From contig VRVR01000010.1 of assembly GCA_009859145.1 (NCBI GenBank), forward strand, positions 345,698 through 409,697: a stretch of 64,000 nt of DNA. Direction: 5' to 3'. The DNA comes from Andalucia godoyi (lineage: Eukaryota > Discoba > Jakobea > Jakobida > Andaluciidae). The position numbers and the translations under genes were made by a program. Positions 47,856 to 57,191 of the stretch are shown here, piece by piece (within the stretch, counting starts at the first letter, position 1; each line of letters starts with the position of its first letter). A model generated the notes under the pieces. That model had not been told where the DNA came from and did not search any database. It was given only the letters and a program-made list of their open reading frames with translations.

Positions 47856-48602
47856 CTACTCAAAGGCACGTGAAAAAAAGGCAGCGAGCTCCGTTATAGC
47901 TTCCGCTGCTCTTGCTTTTCGAAGATCATCATATGGGCCACGCATAGAAAAGCCGTGCGGCATATCTGAGTACGATTTGAAAACGCTCTTAGAGTGGTGC
48001 TCTGAAGTCTTGAACGCCTCTTCGAAAGGATCCACGGCAGGATCGTTGTTTGCCATCAGAACGAACACCGGGCTTGGTACCTTCAGGAGATCCTCTGGGG
48101 TGAAGCGAGCAGCATGGACGGCAGCAACAGCGACGAACCGGCCGGTGGCTCCAGCGTGAATTGCCTGCTGTCCTCCCCAACAGAACCCGGCGATTCCCAC
48201 CTCGGCCTTGGGCGCCTTGCTCTTGACAAAGTCAACGGTGCTTGAAATCGTGAACTCGACGTTTCCTGTGTAGGAGCCAACGCGCCCCAGCCACTGAAGC
48301 AGCACAGCGAAATCTGCCGGTGGGAAGTTCTCAACGGACCACGCCTCTCCTTTGAAGGCATCCGGAGCAAGGACGGCAGCATTCAGGGCCGTTGACAATT
48401 GGTCGCAGATCTGGTGCAGGCGTTTGCGTGGAAGGCCAAAAATGTCGTACATTACAACAATCGCTCGCTTTGTGGATGCGTCGAGTCTCCCAGTCAAGTA
48501 CATGTCGAAATCCAGATTCTCAGGACGAACAATGGAGCCGAGTCCTTCGTATTCTTCTGAAACATCCAAAGCCTGGCCTTGGAGGCACTGCGGGCACGTC
48601 AT
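47856..48602 (-). CDS. Dienelactone hydrolase family protein
   Basis: The protein is 248 residues from the ATG at 48602 (MTCPQCLQG). The frame extends upstream to 48923 through a Cys/Leu-rich stretch that is not credible. Alpha/beta-hydrolase fold of the DLH type: nucleophile elbow 'GIAGFCWGGQQA' with Cys in the G-x-C-x-G position, acid Asp in 'LMANNDPAVDP', and catalytic His in 'YSDMPHGFSMRG'. 'AIVVMYDIFGLP' is the usual oxyanion/early strand. Fungal and plant relatives often start with a Cys-rich 'CPxCxxG' as here. Length is typical. The substrate is unknown: cytosolic hydrolase of a lactone or related ester. Confidence 0.9.
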   Translation of the reverse strand: MTCPQCLQGQALDVSEEYEGLGSIVRPENLDFDMYLTGRLDASTKRAIVVMYDIFGLPRKRLHQICDQLSTALNAAVLAPDAFKGEAWSVENFPPADFAVLLQWLGRVGSYTGNVEFTISSTVDFVKSKAPKAEVGIAGFCWGGQQAIHAGATGRFVAVAAVHAARFTPEDLLKVPSPVFVLMANNDPAVDPFEEAFKTSEHHSKSVFKSYSDMPHGFSMRGPYDDLRKARAAEAITELAAFFSRAFE

Positions 48603-49075
48603 TTGGCACAAAGTACAACAACAACAACGACAGCAGCACACACACAAACAAGAAAAGGGGGTGGGGTGGGATGGGAAGGACAGAAAGAAAGAAACCAGTA
48701 GGGACAAGGCAGCGAGGAGGCACGTTACGCAAACCACCGAGAAGAAGGCGAAGAAACCTGTCGATGTTTGCAACAACCTCCGCTTTCCGAGGTGAGAGCA
48801 GATCTGCGGAACCGGCAGTCGTGCGGGCCGACCGATGAATAATGACACGTCATTGTCATGCATTCGGAAGTATCCATGAACAGACACGGTCAATACTGGC
48901 CGACACTGGCGCGTTTGTTTCACAGGAATTCGTGCTTACGCACGCTCGGCCAGAATTCAGCCGGTGGCACAGGCTCCGCGTTTTCGACACTCTTTAACGC
49001 AGCATCCATAGCCATCTATTCTATCATTCGTTGGTTCCACTTTATTAATTCAAATATGGGCGTGAGTGCGCTGGG
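48603..49075. other. Intergenic upstream of the DLH gene
   Basis: Includes CAACAACAACGACAG and CACACACAAACA tracts right before the DLH start, then unique sequence. No gene recognised. Confidence 0.45.
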
Positions 49076-49309
49076 ATGACGCATTCGCCTACGCCTACGC
49101 CGCTCGATACAGGGCCTCCTAGGTCCCGCAGTCCTCCTAAGAGGCCACGTGTCACTACGCCAACCGCCTCTTCCTCTCGTATCTCCTCTCCAGGTGCATC
49201 AATCGCTGCAACTGAGGACACGAAAGCGCCTGCTGCTAGGGCCGTCAGACTCAAAATGCACCCTTCTCAGGAACAACGTGTCACACTGAGAAAGTGGCTC
49301 ACCGATTGA
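49076..49309 (+). pseudogene. TnpB/Fanzor-like N-terminal fragment
   Basis: A 77-codon frame from a proper ATG: Thr/Pro/Ser/Arg-rich leader 'THSPTPTPLDTGPPRSRSPP', 'KRPRVTT', then 'AVRLKMHPSQEQRVTLRKWL' followed by TD and a stop. The last 20 residues match the first helix of OrfB_IS605/TnpB and eukaryotic Fanzor proteins (R-[LI]-x-x-x-P-[TS]-x-E-Q-x-x-x-L-x-x-W). A low-complexity leader before it is usual in Fanzor proteins. The frame then stops; no RuvC-like (D...E...D) or zinc-ribbon part is seen downstream to 50026. It looks like a broken mobile-element gene. It might instead be a first exon with the rest missing. Confidence 0.5.
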
Positions 49310-50026
49310 TCGAGATTGGGAACGGAGCGCGGAACATTTATCTGAAGAACGCCGTGGGGCGTGTTGCGCGACTATTCCCCTTCCCGGCACTGCATCGCAG
49401 TCGGGTTGCTGCTGGATCGATTGTGTGTGCATCGTCAGCAATGACGATGTATGATCAGACAGACACCCTCCGAAGTTTTACAAACGTTTAGCAGTTTGCA
49501 AGGACAACAGGGTTCGCACTTCCCGCTCTTTTTGCAAGACCAACTCAGCAAGAGTACTAGAGTAGGTCTGTGGCCATCGCCGGTTTGCACGCATTTGTTT
49601 CTCAATGCTCGGAATTGGCGTGAACCAGGTTTTCTAACTGAGTCCGATCTACACAGAGAAAGAAAACTCCAAAAATTTCGAACGGAAGAACAAGTGGTGC
49701 TCCAATCTGGCCTACCTCTTAATTGCGATTTTCTCAGCGGATGGAGATTTTTGCAGAATTTCTCTCCTGCGGTGTCCCCTGAATGCACAACAGAATGAGG
49801 AAACGAACCGAAACGAAGTGATTGAGGGCACGATAAAAGTGCGATAAACGACTGTCCACAGTAACTCCGTCCGACTTTGGGATTCTCAGCGAGTGGTGCC
49901 GGATGTACAGTAGCGAGGATGTGCGGAAAAAACACGAGGAAGGCTCCCTTATGGTCAGTTCCTTCAGTTTATAAACATTTTCGTTTTTGGGCTTCTTTCT
50001 CTCCATCAGAGCTTTTGGCGAAGAAG
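49310..50026. other. Intergenic after the TnpB/Fanzor-like fragment
   Basis: No coherent gene. Short frames on both strands (plus 49451-49798, minus 49435-49935) do not resemble Fanzor or anything else I know. It may be decayed mobile-element sequence. Confidence 0.4.
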
Positions 50027-50602
50027 ATGAGCACAGTCGGGTCGCAGGAAAAGGCACTACCGATCGATGATTCTGCGCGACAGAGCGTTGAGGAAATGTT
50101 TGCAGAACTTGCAACCCTGACAAACGAAGCGTCCATCGCGCTGAGGAATGAAAGTCCCCTCCGACCATCTCCCGTGCAAAGCGTGTCTGCACGGCAATCG
50201 CGACCCATGAGTCAAGACTCTGGTCGATTTGGCATGAGTGCTCAGCGAAATGACTCGAAAGAAAAGGCGTCTCTTTTGGAGCAAAACAGCGAGCAATCAC
50301 AACGCATCAAAGATTTAGAGAGCGTGATACTGCGAAAAACGTACGAAAACAAAGACTGGGTCATCCGGTATTTCCGTTCAAAAGTCATCGAGCTGCAGAA
50401 TCGAAACATGTTTCTTGCGGACAGATGCTCCTTCCTGGAGAAAACAATAATGTCAAGGAGTTCGTCTGCAGATCACGTCAAAGCGATCTATGATGCAGAA
50501 CGCATGGTTCGACTGAAAGAACGGGAGATATTCCAAGCCGAGCTGCTGTCGCTCGAGACGTTGTACATGGATCTTGTGTCCAAAATCCCACCATCTGGGT
50601 GA
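50027..50602 (+). CDS. Small coiled-coil protein
   Basis: The protein is 191 residues from the ATG at 50027 (MSTVGSQEKALPI). The N-terminal half is Ser/Pro/Arg-rich; the C-terminal half is a long coiled coil, with heptads in 'LLEQNSEQSQRIKDLESVIL', 'SKVIELQNRNMFLADRCSFLEK' (split) and 'RMVRLKEREIFQAELLSLE'. No family is recognised. Size and style resemble small centrosomal or ciliary proteins. Confidence 0.65.
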   Translation: MSTVGSQEKALPIDDSARQSVEEMFAELATLTNEASIALRNESPLRPSPVQSVSARQSRPMSQDSGRFGMSAQRNDSKEKASLLEQNSEQSQRIKDLESVILRKTYENKDWVIRYFRSKVIELQNRNMFLADRCSFLEKTIMSRSSSADHVKAIYDAERMVRLKEREIFQAELLSLETLYMDLVSKIPPSG

Positions 50603-50782
50603 TCGCACCCTCGAATCTTCAGCGAGATCCCTGTTTCCTCGCTTTTCAGAACCGAACAAAAGCAATTTAAGTCTCCCCTCTTGGAGGGGGAAAAAAAAGG
50701 AAAGATCGATATAACGCATCCTTTTTCTTCTTCCTCCCCCCTCCCCCCCTTTTTTTTTTCAAAACAATATTCATGTATTTAA

Positions 50783-52384
50783 TTATAGAAATATGTCTGC
50801 CATCACAGGAACATGATCGCTTGGTTGACCACTGGATGGCAAAGCAACCTCTTCGAGAATCTCGTCGACAACAGGAGGAACCAGAACAGCACTCACTCGA
50901 GCACGGTGGTCGCTGAAAAACACATAGTCGAGACAGCCCACAAAATTCTGGGTGTAATTCGTGTACTCGGGTTCTGCGCCCAGCGCACTGACGTACGCGG
51001 ACTGCAAATGCAGATTATGCCACAGGTCTCCGATGCGATTCAAGGACCCCGTTGTGTCAATGTCTTTGATGTGCTCGGGAGCCACAGTTCCGGTGGTAAT
51101 GTACTCGTAGACTGCGGAATCTGGACTGGAGTTGAAATCTCCACAATAGACTACGGCGGTATCTCCCTTCTCACCATCTGTAGAAACTCCATTTTCTGCT
51201 GCAAACAGTGAGATCGCCTGCGTCAATGCATGCACCTGGAATAGCTTGACGTCATTCAGCTTTGTATCGGAGACAACATGCAAATTCGCAACGATAACGT
51301 ATTTGTTATGCGCTGGTCCTTTTCCAAGGTTGGATATCGCCGAGAACGGCGATTTCGAGGGAGTGATGGGGGTGGTGGTGGCACCAGCAGGAGGTCCGTT
51401 GAATCTCTTCGGGGACACCCATGCCGGGTAGAAATCCTTTTCAGAAAACGAGGCACTGGAATGCATCCCTCCTTGCATTGCTGCCGCGGGAGGATTCATG
51501 CGAACGGGTGGTTGCTCCGTAAATGGAAGCAGTTCCAGAAGCACAAGCTGTCCGACGTTTTGCTTTCCAAACCGCACGAGCAGTTCCTTTTCCGCGGCAA
51601 TGACAGCAATCTGTCGAGCGGATTGAAGAAACTCAACGTCCTTTGTCTTTTTGCAAGCGAACTTTGTGCCTTTAAAGAAGACCGCACATCCGTCCAGTTG
51701 GTTGTCATGAGTCGTATCGGACGACTTTTGCTTATATGATCCCTCATATCCTCGTTTTTGCAACTCCGGGAGAAAGAATGAGGTGTATTGCAACCGAGGA
51801 ACCTCCTGCAAGCACACAATGTCGGCATCCAGCCAAAGCAGATGCTCGAGAACAAGAGAACGCCGAAAGGAAATGTCAAGACACCACGACTTTGCGTACG
51901 GATACTGCGTATCTGTGGCGTATGCAGGCGACAGAATGTTGTACGAGGCTACACGGACAGCCAACCCTGGCATGCTCATCGTGCGATAAAAGGATCTGCT
52001 CGACATCAACGCCCGCGGGGCTGGCTTTTGAGGAGACGGAAGCACATTTTCAATGCACGATTCGCAAGAGGAGTTGGAGCCTTTCAGATGAACGATGACT
52101 CTGATGGACGATCCAACGTCTTTTTCAACAGGATAGTATGTCCGACCCACACCAACCACCTCCTTTGTATGATGCTGCTGGTTATTGCTGCTGCTGTTGT
52201 GGTTGCTGATGCTACCGCTATTCGAGGATGAAGTAATGCGGAACCATTTGATGTCGACCAAATCATGTTTTTCTGTTTCGGGCACCATCCGCCCGTGTGT
52301 TGCTTTCACTTCAAACAAGACGTCTACGGATGCACCAACAGCCACTGTGGATGGAACCTTTGCATACAAGACGGACACAGCCAT
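50783..52384 (-). CDS. CCR4-type exonuclease-endonuclease-phosphatase (poly(A) deadenylase-like)
   Basis: The protein is 533 residues from the ATG at 52384. The EEP domain (about 142-533) shows 'VRVASYNILSPAYA', the catalytic Glu in 'DADIVCLQEVPRLQY', 'LDGCAVFFKGTKF', 'ANLHVVSDTKLNDVKLFQVH', the Asp/Asn pair in 'VVYCGDFNSSPDSAVY', 'TNYTQNFVGCLDYVFFS' and the terminal 'PSDHVPVMADIFL'. The order and spacing match CCR4/Angel/nocturnin, with CCR4 closest. The first ~120 residues ('VLYAKVPSTVAVGASVDVLF', 'DIKWFRI', 'YYPVEKDVGSSIRVIVHL') resemble the N-terminal domain of plant CCR4 proteins instead of the fungal Leu-rich repeats. An Asn/Ser run lies between. It shares a 662-base divergent region with the RagC gene. 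Confidence 0.88.
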   Translation of the reverse strand: MAVSVLYAKVPSTVAVGASVDVLFEVKATHGRMVPETEKHDLVDIKWFRITSSSNSGSISNHNSSSNNQQHHTKEVVGVGRTYYPVEKDVGSSIRVIVHLKGSNSSCESCIENVLPSPQKPAPRALMSSRSFYRTMSMPGLAVRVASYNILSPAYATDTQYPYAKSWCLDISFRRSLVLEHLLWLDADIVCLQEVPRLQYTSFFLPELQKRGYEGSYKQKSSDTTHDNQLDGCAVFFKGTKFACKKTKDVEFLQSARQIAVIAAEKELLVRFGKQNVGQLVLLELLPFTEQPPVRMNPPAAAMQGGMHSSASFSEKDFYPAWVSPKRFNGPPAGATTTPITPSKSPFSAISNLGKGPAHNKYVIVANLHVVSDTKLNDVKLFQVHALTQAISLFAAENGVSTDGEKGDTAVVYCGDFNSSPDSAVYEYITTGTVAPEHIKDIDTTGSLNRIGDLWHNLHLQSAYVSALGAEPEYTNYTQNFVGCLDYVFFSDHRARVSAVLVPPVVDEILEEVALPSSGQPSDHVPVMADIFL

Positions 52385-52395
52385 TTTTCGTATGC

Positions 52396-52452
52396 TTCAG
52401 ATTCAGATTCAGATTCAGATTCAGATTGAGAGAGAGAGAGAGAGAGAGAGAA
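52396..52452. repeat. (TTCAGA)n followed by (GA)n
   Basis: Five TTCAGA hexamers then about 12 GA units, just upstream of the CCR4-like ATG. Confidence 0.9.
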
Positions 52453-52567
52453 GACGGAAAAGAAAATGGAAGAAGGGAGAGAAAACCAAGCGAGTTGAAA
52501 ATGACGAGGGACAAAAAATAATAAAGAAGAATATAACCACAAGGAAATAGCACCTTTGACACCCGTC

Positions 52568-52589
52568 ACCGACACCAGCACCAACACCA

Positions 52590-52627
<38 letters not shown>

Positions 52628-52675
52628 AGCTTACACACACACACACACACACACGCACGCACGCACACACACACG
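52568..52675. repeat. (CACCGA)n hexamer array and (CA)n
   Basis: About ten CACC(G/A)(A) hexamers, with CACCAA variants first, then a CA/CG-dinucleotide run with GCACGCACG interruptions. Confidence 0.9.
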
Positions 52676-53046
52676 CCCAATCAGACCAAACACGAACAAA
52701 ACCATGTACACACAACACGTATGTGAGACGAAGCAAGGGGAGAGGAAGAAGACGACCATTTTCCGGAAACGATACCGACACAAAAAATGTCAGTGTCCTG
52801 TCATGGTGTCAGCCAACCCGATCTCGTGGGGCGAGCGGTGGGAGAGTGCAGCGTCTGTAAAAAAAACAAAAACAAATAGCACAGGGTCCCTTCCATAAGA
52901 CCGAGACAGGGAGAGAGAGAGAGAAGCACGTATTGTTGTTTTTCGGTCCCCTCGGGAATTCCGCGTTTTGTTTTTCCTGTTTTTTCCTTCTCGGTACTCT
53001 TTTCCCACCGTTCCGTTTGGCTCATTCGTCGGGTAGCAGAAAGATC

Positions 53047-54117
53047 ATGTCTTTGAACGCGGATACAGACATCGTGGAAGTCTCCAAGAATAGCGGATCA
53101 ACCGCAAACAAGTCTATCGGATCGAGCAAGCCTCGCATTCTGCTGATGGGTTTGCGCCGTTCTGGAAAGTCTTCGATTGTGCGTGTTGTGTTTCAGAAAA
53201 TGTCGCCGCACGAAACATTGTTTCTGGAGTCGACTTCTCGTATCGTGAGATCAGACATTGCAAACAACTCGTTTGTACAGTTCCAGGTCTGGGACTTCCC
53301 TGGTCAAATCGATTTCTTCGATGCGTCGTTCGATGCAGATGCGATCTTTGGAGGTTGCGGAGCGCTTGTGTTTGTGATTGATGCACAAGATCAGATTGGA
53401 GATGCCAGAGCAAAGCTCATCACCACAATCCAGAAGGCCCATGCAGTGAATCCCTCTATTGTGTTTGAGGTTTTCATCCACAAGGTCGACGGTCTTTCGG
53501 ACGACCACAGAATTGATATTCAGCGCGATATTCAACAGGATGTCTCCTCGGAACTTGCAGACCTGGGTCTTCAGAATGTGTCCACAAACTTCCATTTGAC
53601 TTCGATCTATGACCATTCAATTTTTGAGGCGTTTTCCAAGGTGTCGCAGAAACTCATTCCGCAGTTGCCGACTCTTGAGAACCTGATGGATATGTTTGTG
53701 CAGAATTCCCGAATCGAAAAGGCGTTCTTGTTTGATGTCGTGTCGAAAATCTACATTGCAACCGACTCTGCCCCTGTGGAGACGCTTCGATTCGAACTGT
53801 GTTCGGACATGATTGATGTCGTGATTGATATCTCCTGCATTTACTCCCACGTCTCTGCCATCATGGCAGGAAGTGATGCTGCGGCGACCGACGCGTCTGC
53901 CGCCCTCTACGATGAAGGTTCTGCGTCAATCATCCGGTTGAACAACAAGCTTGTCTTGTACCTCCGGGAGGTTAACCGGTATTTGGCTCTTGTCTGCATC
54001 GTCAACGAAGAGCATTTCGAGAAACAAGGGCTGATTGATTACAACTTTGGCTGCTTCCGAGAAGCCATTGCAGAGATTTTTGACGAACCTGCTTCCAAGA
54101 AGAAGGCGAAGCAGTAG
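53047..54117 (+). CDS. RRAGC: RagC/RagD-type GTPase (Gtr2)
   Basis: The protein is 356 residues from the ATG at 53047; the upstream frame is open but Phe-rich and starts at TTG. The G domain spans about 25-200: P-loop '[10 protein letters not shown]', '[11 protein letters not shown]' (G3, with Pro-Gly-Gln as in Rag proteins), '[12 protein letters not shown]' and 'IHKVDGL' (G4). The C-terminal roadblock domain (about 210-345) includes '[19 protein letters not shown]' and '[16 protein letters not shown]'. 'HKVDGLSDD' and the DFPGQ form place it in the RagC/D (Gtr2) branch. It works as a heterodimer with RagA/B to signal amino acids to TORC1 at the lysosome or vacuole. The tail '[10 protein letters not shown]' is basic. 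Confidence 0.93.
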   Translation: MSLNADTDIVEVSKNSGSTANKSIGSSKPRILLMGLRRSGKSSIVRVVFQKMSPHETLFLESTSRIVRSDIANNSFVQFQVWDFPGQIDFFDASFDADAIFGGCGALVFVIDAQDQIGDARAKLITTIQKAHAVNPSIVFEVFIHKVDGLSDDHRIDIQRDIQQDVSSELADLGLQNVSTNFHLTSIYDHSIFEAFSKVSQKLIPQLPTLENLMDMFVQNSRIEKAFLFDVVSKIYIATDSAPVETLRFELCSDMIDVVIDISCIYSHVSAIMAGSDAAATDASAALYDEGSASIIRLNNKLVLYLREVNRYLALVCIVNEEHFEKQGLIDYNFGCFREAIAEIFDEPASKKKAKQ

Positions 54118-54546
54118 CTTGTTGTTTCTTCACTTGACCATGCGTGCTGTGCTGTGCTGTGCTGTTGTTCTGTTGCCGTGTTGTTGTTCGTGTTCTTGGC
54201 GTGCACGTGCAATAAAATGATCCATTACATTGCCATCTTCCCATCCACCATTATTGTCGGCTTTTGCCAGACTCGCCAGCATCGAAGTCGAACCAAAAAT
54301 ACGCAGTAAGTGGAACCCAACATTTTTGCGACGTCCATTATTTAGGCAGCACGAAAAGGAATAACACTCCCGCAAAACCTCGACACTTCTCCGAGAACTC
54401 GCTTGGTTAGTCAATCGTCAGTCGCCAGGACTCATCATCCTTCGATAGAACCGACCCGACTTTTGTCGTTTGGAATTAAACTCGCATCGCGCAGTGCTAT
54501 TGAGAGCATCGGCTCGTTGAAACGAGTATATGTACAATGTCTATAT
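54118..54546. other. Convergent 3' region, RagC / coiled-coil gene
   Basis: Contains a TGTGCTGTGCTGTGCTGTT direct repeat (about 54146-54166) and an AATAAAA signal near 54211. No gene. Confidence 0.5.
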
Positions 54547-56604
54547 TTATGATGTTTGAGACATCTTGGCAAGGTACGACTCCAACATATCAGTGTACTT
54601 GCTTCCGCCGGGTTGCATAGCAGGAACATCTTCAGAGTCCGAATCGAAGGCGACCCTTTCTCCTGAATCGCTCAAATTGGGACGAGCACGGGCCTTTCTG
54701 CGCATGGGAGACCGTTTGGACGAGGACTTTGGGGCCTTTTCTTCAATACTGCGTCGAAACGGGTTCAATGCGTTGTACGTCTCTGTGCGCTCCCCTGTAA
54801 AGAATGGTGCCAATGGTCTGGAGTATTTGACGGGAGTGACTGAATTTTGATCTGAAAGCGCGGGTTCGGAACAAGAGGGATCTGACAGCACAAATGCATC
54901 CGAAGGAGCAGAAGCAGCAACAGAGACAGGGCCGTCCTTGGAAGAAACAAACGGCAGAGGTGGGTCTTCCGATCGCGGAAGCTCATTATCGGAGGCCGAG
55001 GCAGAGGGACGGCTCTTCAACACTTCTGACGATGAACCGGTGGCTGCAGAAGGCATTGACGAGCGTTTGGTTGCTACGGATCGGTTTGGTGATGCGACCT
55101 TGTTTCCCATCAAGTCGCCAGTGCTGGTCGGCGCGTTGGGCGGGTAAGAGTTCGGTGGTCCATTCAGTGTCTGCGGGGCCGAAGGCTTATCGGAATCCTG
55201 CAGTGCTGGTGCATCTTCATCGAATCGGACAAGAGAAGGCCGCGTCTCGGCAATCCGCAGCAGCTCATACTCGAAATGAGATCGCAGTGCGTCCTTTTCA
55301 GATTTGAATCGCTCATTCAGCAAATACAACTGGTATTCCCGTTCGGCCTCGGCATCCCGTGCGAATCTTTCGTGTTCCTTCTGCAAAGTAGACCATTTGC
55401 TTGACACACGCTGTACTTCCGCATTCAATCGCGAGATCTGCTCCTCGTAATGCTGCTTCAAATCCGCAATTCTCCGTTCTTCACGTTGTCGCGCATCTCC
55501 CAAAGCTTGCTCGTGCTGAGAAGCAACAGACTGCAAATGAGATTCGTATTTCTCCTTTTGCGTTTCAAGATCGTATACATGGGCGTTCTTCAATTGTGCA
55601 ATCAACTTCTGATACTCGATGTTTGTTTTCTGGGAAGAAGACAAGCTAGCACGCATCGCATCGACTTGTTTCTTCAAGTTGTCATTTTCCGCAAGATTGA
55701 CTGAAGCGGCGGGTGACGTGGCGAGAACAGCGCAGTTGCCACTCCCACTTCCGTTCGCAACTGCGTTTGTGGAAGACATGATCTGCGATTTCAGTTCACC
55801 GATCGTGTGCTCGTACTCGCGCCTCATGTCCAAGTTCTCTTGCTGCATTCGCGACTTTTCGTTCCGCTCATGTTCCTTGTATCTTGAAAACTCAGTGCGT
55901 TCCTCCTGCAGATCCGTCTCAAGCTTCGAAGCCTGTCTGAGAACACGATTCAGCTGCATGCCCGCATCGTCCAGCTTGTCTCGCAGCTGCGCGTTTTCGA
56001 TCGCCAACGCCCTCATCTTTTGCGCTTCGGTGTCCCCTTCTCCCCCTTTCCTGGTCCCGTTCTTGTCGTTTTCCTTGTGTTTCTTGTCTTTTCTCGGCTC
56101 GGGAGTCGCAGAAGCTGCGGAAGAATGTGATCGATCCGGAGACGAACAACTGCTCGAGGAATCGCAATTGTCAATCGCAGTGGTGGAAGAATGGTGGTGC
56201 TTTGTGGACGCTTTCCCCGAGTTTGAAGATTTCCGCGACAGCCAAAAGTTCTCTTCATCCTTGTACAGCTTTGACGGGGAATCCCATGATAGAGCATGGG
56301 TCACTGTTCGGTCATGCTGAAGAGGCAGAGACGACAATGACAATGACGATGACGTGCCACCGCCGCCACCGGGTATTGGAAAAGCTGACACTGATGAAGA
56401 GGATTTTGTGCTGGTCGGATTCCAAGAACCAACGCTGAGATGGGAAAGCGACGGATAGGACAGCGCGAAGGAACTTGGCCGCGGAGGAAGCGTATGTCGT
56501 GCTTCTTCCAAACGTTGCTCCAAGACGTTGAGGGTGTCTTGCACGGTTACCACTGCTGGATGGAAAGAGGACCTTGTCTGTCCCCAGTCATCTCGAACAG
56601 ACAT
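54547..56604 (-). CDS. Large coiled-coil protein, possibly centrosomal/basal-body
   Basis: The protein is 685 residues from the ATG at 56604 (MSVRDDWGQTRSSFHP); the frame upstream is open only to a non-ATG codon. The N-terminal ~200 residues are Ser-rich, and an Arg/Lys/Glu linker is next. A long coiled coil occupies about 215-490 ('MRALAIENAQLRDKLDDAGM', 'LQEERTEFSRYKEHERNEKS', 'YEEQISRLNAEVQRVSSKW'). A Ser/Pro-rich C-terminal region ends with a short helix 'YTDMLESYLAKMSQTS'. The layout is like centrosomal or ciliary coiled-coil proteins, but no specific family is recognised. Confidence 0.75.
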   Translation of the reverse strand: MSVRDDWGQTRSSFHPAVVTVQDTLNVLEQRLEEARHTLPPRPSSFALSYPSLSHLSVGSWNPTSTKSSSSVSAFPIPGGGGGTSSSLSLSSLPLQHDRTVTHALSWDSPSKLYKDEENFWLSRKSSNSGKASTKHHHSSTTAIDNCDSSSSCSSPDRSHSSAASATPEPRKDKKHKENDKNGTRKGGEGDTEAQKMRALAIENAQLRDKLDDAGMQLNRVLRQASKLETDLQEERTEFSRYKEHERNEKSRMQQENLDMRREYEHTIGELKSQIMSSTNAVANGSGSGNCAVLATSPAASVNLAENDNLKKQVDAMRASLSSSQKTNIEYQKLIAQLKNAHVYDLETQKEKYESHLQSVASQHEQALGDARQREERRIADLKQHYEEQISRLNAEVQRVSSKWSTLQKEHERFARDAEAEREYQLYLLNERFKSEKDALRSHFEYELLRIAETRPSLVRFDEDAPALQDSDKPSAPQTLNGPPNSYPPNAPTSTGDLMGNKVASPNRSVATKRSSMPSAATGSSSEVLKSRPSASASDNELPRSEDPPLPFVSSKDGPVSVAASAPSDAFVLSDPSCSEPALSDQNSVTPVKYSRPLAPFFTGERTETYNALNPFRRSIEEKAPKSSSKRSPMRRKARARPNLSDSGERVAFDSDSEDVPAMQPGGSKYTDMLESYLAKMSQTS

Positions 56605-57191
56605 GTTGCAAAAAAGAATATTAAACAACTGGGTCTATGCTCGTGCTTCGTCAACGTGTCACGACCAACAGGAAAGGTCTGCGTCCAATAAGAGAGGATC
56701 GAAGAGGCGGATGACCGAGGAAAAAACCTGCCTTGCGAAAGTTTGGGAAACGCCCCGTTATGATAAACGGGCGGGGACGGTCTCTCTGCTGTGCAGTACA
56801 GCAGATCGCTGTCCTCTTTCTCCAGGAGCCCGTCAGCGATACCCACCGTCGTAGCAGCGGCTTCGGAGTGTTTCGGAGAAAAGGCCAATCTCCGCTAAGC
56901 GACTGTGGGCGGTCATCGGACTCGACTGAATCCCCGGAGAAACCCTCTTCGGCAGTGCCAGTTTCTTACTATACGCAGGAGAGTGTGTGTGCTTTGTGGA
57001 CTTGTGGCGGCGGCTTCGCATTCTCCTTTTTTTCCTCCCTCCCTCCCCCTCCCCTTGCATCCCTCTTCTTTCGTTTGGATTGTTTTTTCGCCCTTGTCTC
57101 TGCCCTTTCCTTTCCCCTCACTGTCCATTCTCGGGTCGCTCATTTCCCAATTCTGCCGAGGCTTTTGATTCGAACACTTCGATTTCCGTCG
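56605..57191. other. Divergent region, or 5' coding part of the ABCG gene
   Basis: The ABCG frame is open upstream through this stretch (in-frame ATG at 56760), but the encoded text is Ser/Pro/Phe-rich with no homology I can see. It may be 5' UTR, or partly coding with a signal peptide, or contain an intron. Confidence 0.4.

Larger units (their letters stand above)
52385..53046. other. Divergent promoter region with several microsatellites
   Basis: Contains the arrays listed separately, between the ATGs of the CCR4-like gene and RagC. No gene. Confidence 0.6.

Noticed and set aside
48603-48923. N-terminal extension of the DLH protein with Cys-rich and hydrophobic stretches
   Set aside because: Made by CAACAA/ACACAC repeats; family members start at the CPxC motif as from 48602.
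49435-49935. Minus-strand 166-codon frame downstream of the TnpB/Fanzor-like fragment
   Set aside because: Tested as continuation of a mobile element; no RuvC, zinc-ribbon or transposase motif, and composition is like spacer.
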